This document shows, piece by piece, positions 12,601 through 22,900 of a stretch of 64,000 nt of DNA; positions within the stretch are counted from its first letter, which is position 1; every line of letters starts with the position of its first letter. This DNA is from Psilocybe azurescens (taxonomy: Eukaryota > Basidiomycota > Agaricomycetes > Agaricales > Agrocybaceae). Below the pieces are notes generated by a model. It made no database searches, was not told where the DNA came from, and worked only from the letters and a program-made list of their open reading frames with translations. The position numbers and the translations under genes are program-made. Location: the NCBI GenBank assembly GCA_023853785.1, contig JAJIRX010000533.1, positions 744,001-808,000 on the forward strand, in the 5' to 3' direction.

Positions 12601-14366
12601 CGCGGTGGACGCTCTAACCCTAGGTTACCTGCGAGATGGCTCAGTTCGCTTGAGCCCCTGCGGTTGATCCAAGCCCCAAGAGAAGATTATCACTCTACTA
12701 TGTACGGTCGTTGCTTATCATTTCGTTCTTTCTGACACCTTTTGCTTAGAGTTAAACACCGAGCACACCACCTGAAGATTGCCTTCCATCACCATGCTCC
12801 GGCTTACCTTGACGAAGATTACCCCATAGAAGTTGAAGTCACAAACACTGATACCCGCGATTTGGATGTTATTGTCAACTTCTTGCTCCAGCCGACAGAA
12901 ATTGACGATGCTGGTATGTCTTCACGTTTTGAAAGATAATTAAAGAAATTGACAGGGGTTCAGTCAACTGGATGGTTGTTGACAACGAGCGATCAGCGAG
13001 CCTTGTCAAAGGGATAAATTTAGGTGTTCTTTCTCCTGGAACCAGCGCAGTCAAAACCTTGCATCTCTTTAATTCGGGGGCAGGTGGGGATAGAGTGGTA
13101 GACGTGTCTGTGCAGACGCGTACCAAAATACCCCAGACAAAAGAAGACGAGGACAAGGAGGACGATGGGGAAAACGATGGCCCGGAAGGGAGGAGGATGA
13201 CGAGAGTCATCTAAATTCTGGTAATGACATGATGGAACATTTGAAGCTCCTTGTCGTGCCGACAGTCAAGGCCATTCAAGTCACGAATGACGTTGTATAC
13301 AGACGTGCTTTGGACCCGTGGTCAGGTTTGGCTGATCTCAAAACATTTGATGAGTCTTTCTGGGATACTCGGCAAGGAGGAGAGGCTCTTGTAAACATCG
13401 TAATGACGTGCGTTGGTCCTTGGGGCCTTAATGTTGAGAACATAGAACTCGAACGACTGGTGAGTTCTGCCGACATATCCGATAGAACAGTGGTGCTCAT
13501 GTATTTTAGGACAACTCACACGCGAAGATTATTAATTCGTCGACTGATATTGTCGATGAAGACACGACCGAATTTCCTGCGGGTAATTACGCCATTTATA
13601 AACCGTTAAAACTGCCACCTGACTTGCCGTGAAATAGAATACTTGGCCGGCGACGAGTATTGTGCAAGCAGTCGAATTAGCTTTGCTCTGGACGACGAAG
13701 GAGATGGAAAACAGGACATAATTGAAGGCCCAGGGCGTTATGTTGTTACTTGGTGCAGGTATGTCTGTCAGTTTCAGAAATCGACATTTGTTCACTATGT
13801 CCCATGACCACAGAGTGCTTCAGGGTGGCGACTTGGGGCCTAAAGCTGTCAGCTACTTTTCCCTACCGTCACTTCGGCCGCCTTCGAATGATTTGGTTGC
13901 TCTCCTCGATGTGCCACCGAAGGCCACCCTTCATGTCCCTGTTTCATTTACAGTCACTGTTCGCAATTATCACCCAACACGATCGGCGAATATTGTCTTG
14001 CAGCTGGAGACTGATTCTCTGGATGCCTTTGTGGTGTCAGGTTTACGAAACGGTCGTGTACCTGTCCTTCTTCCTGGATCCGAAGAGAAATTGGTCTGGA
14101 GGATGATACCGATCGAATGCGGGTATGTGAAGATACCACGAATCAAGGTTATAGATAGACGAAAAGCCGTCCCACCATCTCAAAGTTCTGGGGAACCTGG
14201 TGTACCTGCTGACGCTTCTACTGGGGATATTATTAAGGTTGTTGATCTTAGATGGGATGCGCGGAAAGGCTCTGCTTTGCATGGTGATTCCGATTCTGCA
14301 GTGCAGAACGAATCGAGTACGGAAGATAGACGGGAGAGTCCCTTTACGATACTTGTATTGCCGTGA
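9601..14366 (+). CDS. TRAPPC11: TRAPP III complex subunit 11 homolog (Foie gras/Gryzun)
   Basis: This encodes a trafficking-complex subunit of the TRAPPC11 family, which acts at the ER-Golgi interface and in autophagy-related membrane traffic. The start reads YPPELLAQLAPVMFVAGL, typical of the family. The middle exons form the helical Foie gras domain (SLQQALYEPAVEYY, then AYEMLTIMFG, KLYLYNNEHALALSHH and RIAQTYYEAGKFDMAVRFFE). The last third is the beta-rich Gryzun domain (PSSIGIYSIPFSRIALHFSE, then WRMIPIECGYVKIPRIKV). More than ten short GT-AG introns join in frame to give roughly 1,250 residues. Three breaks each need one extra base in a single-base run: six Cs at 9856-9861, four Ts at 10343-10346 and three Gs at 13188-13190. 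The flanking translation is well conserved on both sides of each break, so they look like sequence errors. The only alternative is a recent pseudogene, which seems unlikely for this gene. Confidence 0.9.
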
Positions 14367-14763
14367 TGACATTTACTGTATTCATACCCAAAGCTCTGGG
14401 TTGGACCATCTATTATTGTATACTTGAATGATCATGATCATGATGCCAGATGGCGAAAATAAGGCTACAGTGAGGAAGGATCACGTGTGGGTGTGTTTCG
14501 GTTATACATATATCTGTTTTTGTGAAACTCTAAATGCGTTGCTCCCGCCACCACCACCTCTCGCCGAGACAACAGGCTCGCCCTGGTTGTGCTCACCCCT
14601 GATTCATCGCCCAACTCTTTGTACTATATAGACGGTATGCTCCTTAAAAATTTCTGCGAATATCTCTAGACATACGAGTCAGGTCACGACTCAATATCAT
14701 CCCCATCCCATATTGCTCGACTCCGCCTAGGACTCCTGAGTCTGGGGTTCTTCTGGTATAACT
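14367..14763 (+). promoter_or_regulatory. Intergenic region with TATA-like box at 14625-14630
   Basis: About 400 bases between TRAPPC11 and the next gene on the same strand. A TATATA word lies about 135 bases upstream of the next start codon. A CACGTG-containing word (GATCACGTGTGG) lies near 14480. Promoter function is inferred from position only. Confidence 0.35.
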
Positions 14764-16290
14764 ATGGTCCCCGTTACTTCTCAGGCATCGCTTTACCCGG
14801 ATTCTGAACAGGCCGCAGAATTGTCTGATTTCCAAAGTGGCCAGGAATCTATTAGAAGCCGCGAAGCTGTTCATCCCTCACGCCCTTCAAGCCGCCTTGA
14901 TTTTAACCGGACCATCTTATCGCCAACTTCATCTGAGGTGCACCCTGATTCAGGAGCAGTCCAATGGTCTCATAGTTTATTCCAAAGCGTTGGTATTTCT
15001 AATTTGCGTTTGTCGTCCATTAAACCTCATCCTCAAGCGAAGGCGGACATAATGGAACCCGCAACCCTGATGCCCGTGGGTACAGGCGAGAAATGCGATC
15101 GTCTCAATTCCAACGACCACAGCACTTCAATTTCTACTTATAATTCTGTTCCACATGATTGCATTGGATCGCAGGTAGCTCCTCGCAAATTGCCCAAGAC
15201 ATCACCACCCCCTGTCTCCCGATTATGTTTTCCCTTTGTCACGACTTCTCCCCGCCGCAACAAACCTCCTCCTCCACCTCCTCCGACCCGTCACAAATAC
15301 TCATGCTTTCCTTCTTTGATGTCTCCGTCGTCGACCGGTCGGCCTTTACCTAAACATCAACGTCATAATTATCGGCAGCACGGTTATTCGCGTCTTGCAC
15401 TCCAACAAATCAAATGGTTTTGGTCTACGCGAGAAGAAGATTGGGAAGGCTACAATATGTATCACCATGATGTGTTGCCGTACGAAGGTGTCCCCTCTAA
15501 AGGCAATTTGTCCCTTCCTCCGAGCCACCCTTCGGCACCACGGATGTTACGGACAAGTATCTCGCCTGAAATCTTACCTCCAATGACTATTCATCCTCGT
15601 CGTGGCGACATATCCGCGCTGCGTGATCCTTATTGTATGCATATAGATCGTTGTTTCGCTGACGTGCCGACCTGGACCATTAGCAAGACACTTTGGATGC
15701 ACGAACTGCATATGGCGGTCGATGAACGGAACGCGGACGCACGGCATACACCGCAGGAGGACTTTTCGGATGCGGAATCAGAAAGCGAATTGGAAATGTC
15801 TGTATCTACAGGCTTCAGCGACGATTCGGACGCAACGCTCGTGGAAAGCGAAAGTGAAACGGACCTTCCAAATCTTTTGGCAAATAAACTTGATATCAAA
15901 GCCAAGGACCAGTCTGAACAAGGACGAATGCTGGAGGCTGGTTCGTCATCGACAGCCATTTCGCAATCATTCTTCAATTCCAGTGGACATACCTTGGATA
16001 TTGGACACTGGTTTCGGTCTGTTAATCTCGTTCATACTAAGGCGCCATCAGGATTCGCAGGCCGTACCAAAAGTGGACGGTTAACTAACTGGTATCGACG
16101 CTGGGAACTTCTTATGGAACTATCTCGAGGTGACAGGAACCGAAGACATCTTTTCTCTGAGACGGTTGCGCCTCCTTTGGATATAGGCCCTCGTGTCAAT
16201 AACACGCGACGCTTTTTCCTAGGGCACAAGGAAACCGAGGCGGATGAGGACGATGCTTGGAATGCTAGACTGGAAGATATCGGGGTTTAG
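14764..16290 (+). CDS. Uncharacterised 508-residue protein, single exon
   Basis: I do not recognise this protein. It is one uninterrupted frame of 508 codons in an otherwise intron-rich region. The N-terminal half is Ser/Pro-rich and probably disordered, with a run of seven prolines near residue 170 and basic patches. The part from about residue 215 to 320 looks folded: it is rich in Trp, Tyr and His (ALQQIKWFWSTREEDWEGY) and contains a His/Met/Cys-rich segment. An acidic Ser/Glu/Asp tract (EDFSDAESESELEMS) follows at about 335-375. The C-terminus holds a second conserved-looking block (TNWYRRWELLMELS). No signal peptide or membrane helix is present. It has the look of a nuclear or cytoplasmic scaffold protein, but that is only an impression. 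Confidence 0.75.
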   Translation: MVPVTSQASLYPDSEQAAELSDFQSGQESIRSREAVHPSRPSSRLDFNRTILSPTSSEVHPDSGAVQWSHSLFQSVGISNLRLSSIKPHPQAKADIMEPATLMPVGTGEKCDRLNSNDHSTSISTYNSVPHDCIGSQVAPRKLPKTSPPPVSRLCFPFVTTSPRRNKPPPPPPPTRHKYSCFPSLMSPSSTGRPLPKHQRHNYRQHGYSRLALQQIKWFWSTREEDWEGYNMYHHDVLPYEGVPSKGNLSLPPSHPSAPRMLRTSISPEILPPMTIHPRRGDISALRDPYCMHIDRCFADVPTWTISKTLWMHELHMAVDERNADARHTPQEDFSDAESESELEMSVSTGFSDDSDATLVESESETDLPNLLANKLDIKAKDQSEQGRMLEAGSSSTAISQSFFNSSGHTLDIGHWFRSVNLVHTKAPSGFAGRTKSGRLTNWYRRWELLMELSRGDRNRRHLFSETVAPPLDIGPRVNNTRRFFLGHKETEADEDDAWNARLEDIGV

Positions 16291-17067
16291 AAAACATCCA
16301 CTTCGCCTCTGACTGATTTTTTCTGAAACCAACGTGATCCTATTCTTGCCTTTCCACAGATGCCATGTAATCGCTGTGACCAAATATGTAATGCCGTCCT
16401 GGCTGCGGAGGCTTTTCTCCTCCAAGTTGCGATACTCCTCCACTGCTACCCACAGCTGCCCCCTCTTGGCTATCCTCCATTATCCACCTTTCGCAGCTAC
16501 ATTTTCAAACCATTTTATATCACTGGGACTCTAGACTTTATCACTATCACCTTTTAATCAATTTGACCACCTTTCTTCGTTTTCTCTTTGTTGGGTGTCT
16601 CCGACGCTCTTTTTCGTTTTCCCATAAAATTATTCTACTCGGATTCTGTAACAACACCAATATAGATGTCATATTTCCTCTGTACTTTTTCCACCGAGGC
16701 AATGTCAATGTTCAAGAATAATGGGATGAACACGTGAGTAGAGGACAATCGAACCCACTATTAGTATCGGGTTGTCGCTTTACCTTTCAGGCCAGTGAAA
16801 CCCTCACATTACAGCCTAAAATACACCCTTTGCATCACATAGAGCCTTTGTTTCTTAGGCTTGGTTATCATGTTTGTGGGCGCTGATAAATAATGTCCCA
16901 AAAGGAAAGTGAAAAGAAAAGAAAAGGGAGGATTTTCTAATATAATTATATCTCACTCATTTCTTGTTCAATTCCTACCAAATAAATTGCAATATGTTTG
17001 GAAAATTCATTACTACAATTTGACACATAAATCCTATTAATTAAGCAGCTGCTATTACTGTCATACA
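16291..17067. other. Intergenic; start of an AT-rich island
   Basis: The first part is probably 3' flank of the 508-residue gene. From about 16640 the sequence becomes clearly richer in A and T than its neighbours and stays so until about 18370. No gene is visible here. Confidence 0.45.
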
Positions 17068-17661
17068 TTATCTTCCACCTTGATTTTTGCATGGTTCATT
17101 AATCCCTATATTGGCTATTCCTTCCTGTACATTCTTTACTTTTACACAAGGCACGCACATTAGGACAGAATTTTTGTTGTTTCCCTTGGGACAGTCCTTT
17201 ATGAAGCATTTCCAGCATTTTCTGTCTGGATGAAGTTTCTTTAATGTATGAGCAACATCTGCTGCTACCTCTGGATGTGTAATCATGTGCTGGGGTTGTT
17301 TCTTTTCTGATATATTAACTGGGATTATTTGGGGAACTGATAATTGGCTAGGACCTGCAGTATTGATATTTGAAAGGCTAAGCATTGGAATATCAGCTTG
17401 GGGAGCCAATAATTGGCTGGGATCTGCAGTATTAATATTTGGAAGGCTAAGCATTGGAATATTGGGTGCAGGACTTGCAGTAGACCCTTCCATTGAAAGT
17501 ATACAGAAATGTATTTGAGCTTTCATCTGCAAATGGATTTTCATAAACCTCTCCAACAGATGAAAGTGCAGGTAAGACATATTAAGAAGTAGTACATTGC
17601 AGGTAGTGCTGGAATATAGTAAGCAAATGCAATAGCACCTCACAGCTGTTTGGCTTTGCAA
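17068..17661 (-). CDS. Uncharacterised ORF with CxxC zinc-binding-like motif in AT-rich island
   Basis: The frame could start at 17661, but an internal Met (MEGSTASPAPN) is a more natural start because the preceding part reads like non-coding sequence. The product has an internal duplication: NIPMLSLPNINTADPSQL is followed closely by DIPMLSLSNINTAGPSQL. A C-terminal motif has the form CxxCx4Cx10CxxC (KCWKCFIKDCPKG, then MCVPC), which could bind zinc. I do not recognise the family. The surrounding AT-rich, repeat-bearing DNA suggests a transposon or selfish-element protein. It could also be a chance frame. Confidence 0.4.
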   Translation of the reverse strand: MQSQTAVRCYCICLLYSSTTCNVLLLNMSYLHFHLLERFMKIHLQMKAQIHFCILSMEGSTASPAPNIPMLSLPNINTADPSQLLAPQADIPMLSLSNINTAGPSQLSVPQIIPVNISEKKQPQHMITHPEVAADVAHTLKKLHPDRKCWKCFIKDCPKGNNKNSVLMCVPCVKVKNVQEGIANIGINEPCKNQGGR

Positions 17662-18080
17662 CTGCTAGTTCCTTGAATCTTTGTATGCATATTCATTCTT
17701 ACATATTTGTTCATTAACAGTGCATTATTGCACTATTCCTTTTCTGTAATATATACAACATATTCAGTTCATTATCTTTCATTGCAGCACACAGTACACC
17801 TTTATTAGTTTCTATTTACTTTGTAGATAAGAGTCTCGGACAATGAAATACTTTATATATGAAACTTTGATATGAGCTCTCCTGAGTTGTTTACCTTGCA
17901 AATAACTGAGGTGAGTACTATTCTTTATTACTTAGTCTGTTTCATTTGTTGTACTAAATTATTACCTAGCTTTTGTGTTCTAGATAAATACAATCTAATC
18001 TCAGTTGTTTGCATCACAAACAACTGAGCTTTTCATGTTCTAGAATTCTTACAGGTAGGACATATTAAGAAGTAGTACAT
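17569..18080. repeat. 29-base direct repeat pair, 483 bases apart
   Basis: The copies at 17569-17597 and 18052-18080 differ at one position and share the core GACATATTAAGAAGTAG. The DNA between them is AT-rich and contains the inverted repeat at 18000-18028. They could be remnants of element ends or of a local duplication. Confidence 0.7.
18000..18028. repeat. Perfect inverted repeat (12-base arms, 5-base loop)
   Basis: The arms CTCAGTTGTTTG (18000-18011) and CAAACAACTGAG (18017-18028) are exact reverse complements around CATCA. A related, imperfect version lies at 17882-17911 (CTGAGTTGTTTA, then CAAATAACTGAG). Both are followed by similar words, GCTTTTGTGTTCTAGA and GCTTTTCATGTTCTAGA, though spacing differs. 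The result is a strong hairpin in DNA or RNA. Confidence 0.85.
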
Positions 18081-18215
18081 AATATATATACACTAATGAG
18101 AATGTAAGGGAGGAAGGAACAAGCAATTAAGAATGAGGAAAGGACAGGAAATGACTGAAATTCAAAAAAAGCGGAGCTCTGAGAATATTTGGCTGAATAT
18201 GGCTGAGATCAACAC

Positions 18216-18295
18216 AGCCACTGCTAGGCATAGCCACAGCTAGGCATAGCCACTGCTAGGCACAGCCACTGCTAGGCATAGCCACTGCTAGGCAT
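18216..18295. repeat. 16-base minisatellite, five tandem copies
   Basis: Five consecutive units of AGCCACTGCTAGGCAT run from 18216 to 18295. Two units each carry one change (CTG to CAG in the second, a final C in the third), and a partial sixth unit follows. The array lies about 170 bases upstream of the glutathione transferase start codon. Confidence 0.95.
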
Positions 18296-18467
18296 AGCCA
18301 CCTCCCACAAGCACCATAACCTTGCCGTTTCTTATGATGATGGAGTCAAGCGCTATTCATAGTCATCCAGGGAATCTGACGCCATACTATCTTGTCGATG
18401 TTACAAAGCATAGATAAAGCTGAGAATTTCCCTGCAGCACCTCAACCTCCTTTCTCAGAACCAAGTA

Positions 18468-19419
18468 ATGGGCATACCAGACGAGCAAATCTTCCCGCAC
18501 GCTACTGCAGCAGCAGCAGAAACCGTCGCGAAACACCAACAACCTCAGGACTTGATTTTCTACAGTGGTTGGGTATGAATCAAATGTCATTTCTCGGTCA
18601 AAACGTACTTAGAAAAACCAAATATAAACTAGTTTTGTCCGTATGTCCAGCGCGCCTGGATCACGCTCGAGGAAAAGGGGATTCCATACCAGTACAAAGA
18701 GGTCAATCCGTACAAAAAGAGGCTCATTTTCTAGGTACGAAACCCAAAACTCCAGTCTACTTTGAGACGACAGATTCCTAATATGCCACCAAAGCCTTGA
18801 ATCCCAAAGGGCTAGTCCCTGCGGCCGAGTACAAAGGACGGGCTCTTTACGAGTCCCTCGTATTGTGTGAATTCTTTGAGGATGCATATCCTTCTTGCAA
18901 GCCAGATTTGCTTCCAAATGACCCCGTCGATCGAGCCATTGCGCGAATCTGGTTGGACCATATCAGCAAGACATTCATTCCGGCTCATCACCGACTTCTG
19001 CAACTTCAAGACCCGGAAAAACAACGGGAAGCCCTGAAGGACACTTATACATCCCTCAGGAAGTTGGCCGATAACATCAAGGGACCGTACTTTTTTGGAG
19101 ACGAGTTCAGCATCGTGGATGTCGCCATTGCCCCCTGGATCGTGCGCGACTGGGTTGTCCAAGAGCATAGAGGGTTTAAGAGGGGTGATGTCAGTCAAGC
19201 CTGGAAAGAATACTCTGAATTAGTGGAGAAAAGGGAGAGTGTGGTGAATACAACTAGCGTAAGCAGTGCCGTTGGGTTTTGGTTTCGTGGTCATTGCTGA
19301 TAAAAGCATCTGCTATGCAGCTCAGAGAGCATACGGTCGAGATTTACGGACGCTACCTTCGCGATGAGGCGCAGAGCGTGGCTGCAAAGGCCATCCGGGC
19401 TGGTGGTGTAATTCCGTGA
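18468..19419 (+). CDS. Omega-class glutathione S-transferase
   Basis: The start at 18468 gives MGIPDEQIFPHA. After a 60-base intron the active-site segment reads WFCPYVQRAWI. The CPY motif marks the Cys-type (omega, GTO) class, whose members reduce disulfides and glutathionyl adducts rather than detoxify by simple conjugation. The thioredoxin-like domain continues with EEKGIPYQYKEVNPY and, after the second intron, NPKGLVPA and ALYESLVLCEFFEDAYP, the glutathione-binding region. The helical C-terminal domain includes FFGDEFSIVDVAIAPW. The last exon ends at 19419, for about 250 residues. One frame break occurs at five As at 18714-18718, where six are needed. The minisatellite and AT-rich island lie just upstream and could affect its promoter. 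Confidence 0.88.
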
Positions 19420-19975
19420 AACAAATTCGCCTTCCTTCCTTCGAAAGAGTAGGGGAACAGGTTATAAGGATCTTGACCCTGACCGCCTTGCTTAGTGTTG
19501 TGCTATCCATTTGTACATGTACATCAATGTTTGATCGTTGCTTAAACCATGAGCCTCCAGTCTCCAGTCGAAGCACATGCTAGTTGGAAATTCTGTAGAA
19601 GTCTTCATGTTGCGGTTTTTCAAAGAGAATTTGTATGCGGTAAGTTCAAAAGTTGAGCCGCACAAAGTTTCGATAGTAAATGTTGTGTGGACAAAGTTGT
19701 GAGCGCCTGTTAAATGTGCATGTGAACTGTCGAGCGGTCATCACCTCCAAGGCCAAGTGATCATTTTCTGATTCAATTGAGTTTTTGATCGGGCCTGGGG
19801 CTAGCTTCAGTGACTGTTCCGTCCCGCATGGGTCAAGGCATACGATTGCGACGAGATTGTCCTCAACCCCGACGACACACCGCTATATATACCACAGCCA
19901 TCATCTCAGCGCGCGTAATGCTAGCTGATGGTCAAGGTTCTCACTCCATAACTCCTTACTAGTCATCCATTCACT
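19420..19975 (+). promoter_or_regulatory. Intergenic region with TATA box at 19885-19892
   Basis: About 555 bases between the glutathione transferase and the hydrolase gene. TATATATA lies about 85 bases upstream of the hydrolase start codon, a reasonable distance for a fungal core promoter. No other gene is visible. Confidence 0.5.
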
Positions 19976-22900
19976 ATGTTTGCCAATACTTTAACTCGTG
20001 AGGTTTCCTTGAAGGTCGGGCCTGTCATTTTGGAGGTTCTGGTCAAGCACTACTTCGACCGACTCAAGGGTGACGCGGAAAATGCGGGGCAGGAAGGAAG
20101 TCTGAAGCAGGATGATGTTTTGTACCACGAAGCTTTTACTATTGTGAAGGTAACTTGTCCAGGAAATACCGTCTTAGACTAGGGGTTCGTTCAACTGACT
20201 TGATCTATGAACGACAGGCTTTCTTGAATGCTTCTACATTGTGAGCATTCTTTCCAAAACACTGCACAAACATAGTGGTAACAGGATATCATCAGCCATA
20301 CTATCGAGGAATTACAGGGTAAGCATTTATTCGTCTTATCAATGTCTGATCAGACTTTATTTATAACTCCTCATCGAACTATAGCTTTCTCAAATACACG
20401 AACCCCATCGCCACCATGGACGCATATGGTCAGGGTACTCGTCCCGATGTCCTGTTGCGAAGAAGCAGCCCCATACCTTATCAAAGCTCTTGGAGGTGAA
20501 GATGTTGCAAGACGTTTGGTAGGAGGTATTAAATGGTGGCAAGTTCGTGGAGTCAACGGGCAGGTTCTGTCTCTTAAACATTACATCGCAGAGTATTGAC
20601 ATTGGCCGTAGTGTTGATGCGCAATGGTTAACTGCCAGGAAGGATTGGCAAGATGCCAAGCGAAAGCACAAAAAGCAGCAGCAGCAGCGAAAGAAAGATG
20701 GTCCACTAAGTCCATCTTCTGCTGCTGGTGATGCTTCGCCCAGTGCATCATCGACAGACGGTACCTTTGCTGGGCCATTGCCAGAAGGTGATGATAATAA
20801 CAAAAATGAAGGTGTTTATGAAAAAACATGGACGCGATGCGCTGTATTTTATACCTACATGGAGGTATGCATTGTTTAGCAGATTATTTCATACATCTTG
20901 CTAATGAACCTCTTCAGGAGGCTACTATTTTGGAAGTGTGGATCAAGAAAGGTTGGTTGGAACATATCTTATGTTCTTCAGAATCTCATAGCTCTGTCGC
21001 AACAACAGATACAGCATACAGCGCTTTGCCCGAAAAATCAACGGACGTGTATTCGGTATGTTATTTGTCTGACCAAGGAAATGATAGACTGAACTTCAGA
21101 ATTAGCTATAAACTACAGACTAGCGCCACAGTACCCATTTCCCTGCGGTCTCCAAGACGCTCTGGCAGCCTGTATGTTTCGTCATACGAAACTTTGAATG
21201 TTCTACCTGTTGACTCTAATAATATTTGCAGACTTATATCTCATAAGACCTCCCACTGGTTCCGTCCATCAGGCGGTTGATCCAGCCCATATCATTATAT
21301 CTGGAGATTCCGCAGGAGGAGGGCTTTCTCTTGCCCTTTTACAAGTAATCCGTGATAGTGGCTTACCAGCACCTGCTGGAGGAGTTCTGATATCTCCATG
21401 GTGTGATCTTACCCATTCCTTCCCTAGCGTCCATCTCAACACGAAAACTGTACGTGAAATCCATCTTCTTTGACAAATTTTGATACGAACGAAACATTCA
21501 GGATATTGTGCCTGATTCTGGCCTCTCATTCCACAAGCCGAGTCTTCTTTGGCCACCACCCTCAGAGGAATTGTCGAGCCGTGTCCATGAATCTCTTCGT
21601 TTCCGGATACGTCAAGCGTTCAAATCTGAAGAACCTGCTCGGCCAACCCAAGAGTCCACATTTACTGAAGTACGAGGCGATGCCTCAGGTGTTCTACTTA
21701 CTCCTATACCAACCACTGGCCCGGCAGATCCAGAGAAAGTCGTTCTCCACACTGAGTCTGGCGAAGTAATTGAAGTAAATCAACAATTACAGTTTTACGC
21801 AAGGAACAGCATGCTGGGTCATCCATTGATCAGCCCCGTTATGGCTTATCTCGGCGGCCTTCCGCCTTTGTTGTTTATAGCAGGTGACAAAGAGGTGCTC
21901 AGAGATGAGATCATTTATACGTTCGTTCCTCAGCCTGATGGTTGTCTGACCGCTTATTTACTGATGGATTGTTCAGAGCTCATAGGGCAGCCTATCCAGA
22001 AAGGTTTCCCGTAACGAATCGCGCGCGGGAACTGTGCCCACTCTTGAATGGTATTGAGAGCAGGTATAAACCAACATCAGTCCATCTACAGGTGTATGAC
22101 GGTAAGCTGGCTATCCTCATCACTTATAAGACTTTTTAACAGATCCACAGACAGCCCCCATATTCTACCTGTGCTGTTCTCGTTCACTACACCAGCCAAG
22201 TTTTGCTTCCGTGCAATCGCAAACTTTTCGAAACTCGTAACTGGACTAGCTCGGGTCCCCGCGCCCTCATCCAACAGCGATAATCCAACACCGACACCGC
22301 CGCCTATTTTACGGCGACAGAGTCTATTCGCTGGCTTTAAATCGACTCCTCGCCGCCATGAAAAAGAACAATACGTTCCTGCACTCCTTATCAATGGCAC
22401 AGCATTTACTGAACCTCCCGAAGAGACAAAACCAAAGCGATCTGACTCTACTGTTAAACCATATATTCAACGTTCTTTATCGTCGCGCCTCTCACGTGCT
22501 GGAAGTATTCTGCGACGGCAGACATCTGCCTCACCAGTATTGGTCCGGGCGGCCTCTGAAACATCTCCACCGCAGCAGGTAGCTTCCGGGGATCTTGGCT
22601 CCCCACTCAGAAAGGCTCAGTTGCCTCAAGCGATGTTGGTGGTCATAGATTCCAGACATCTCCCCCAGCCTCAATAGCGTCTGCGCCGGAACTCTTCGCA
22701 GGCGATATCTCCGTCTACAGTGACATCAAGGTAAGCATAACATATTTACTGATGTGTTTGGAATCTTAGTCTATTTCTTAACAGGATGTTCATTCTTGGG
22801 AATGCCGAATGATTCGCGAACGTGTCTCCACTACAGGTGTTACGCGTCCTCTCGAGCTCGAAAATGAACTCGACGCGATACAAATGCCACCTGAGCGTAT

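Larger units (their letters stand above)
16640..18370. mobile_element. AT-rich island, probable inserted element of unknown type
   Basis: This stretch differs from its surroundings in base composition and contains no housekeeping gene. It carries one open frame with a Cys-rich motif (17068-17661, minus), a 29-base direct repeat (17569-17597 and 18052-18080), a perfect 12-base inverted repeat (18000-18028) and a 16-base tandem repeat (18216-18295). Such a mix is common in transposable elements. I found no long terminal repeats, no terminal inverted repeats, no target-site duplication and no transposase or reverse-transcriptase motif. The boundaries are judged by eye from composition. Confidence 0.4.
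17662..18467. other. Repeat-rich upstream region of the glutathione transferase gene
   Basis: About 800 bases without a gene. It contains the direct repeat, hairpin and minisatellite listed separately. From about 18370 the composition returns to that of the flanking genes. Apart from the repeats I see nothing functional. Confidence 0.4.

Noticed and set aside
18216..18295. CRISPR-like array
   Set aside because: The units are adjacent with no spacers, and the genome is eukaryotic. It is a minisatellite.
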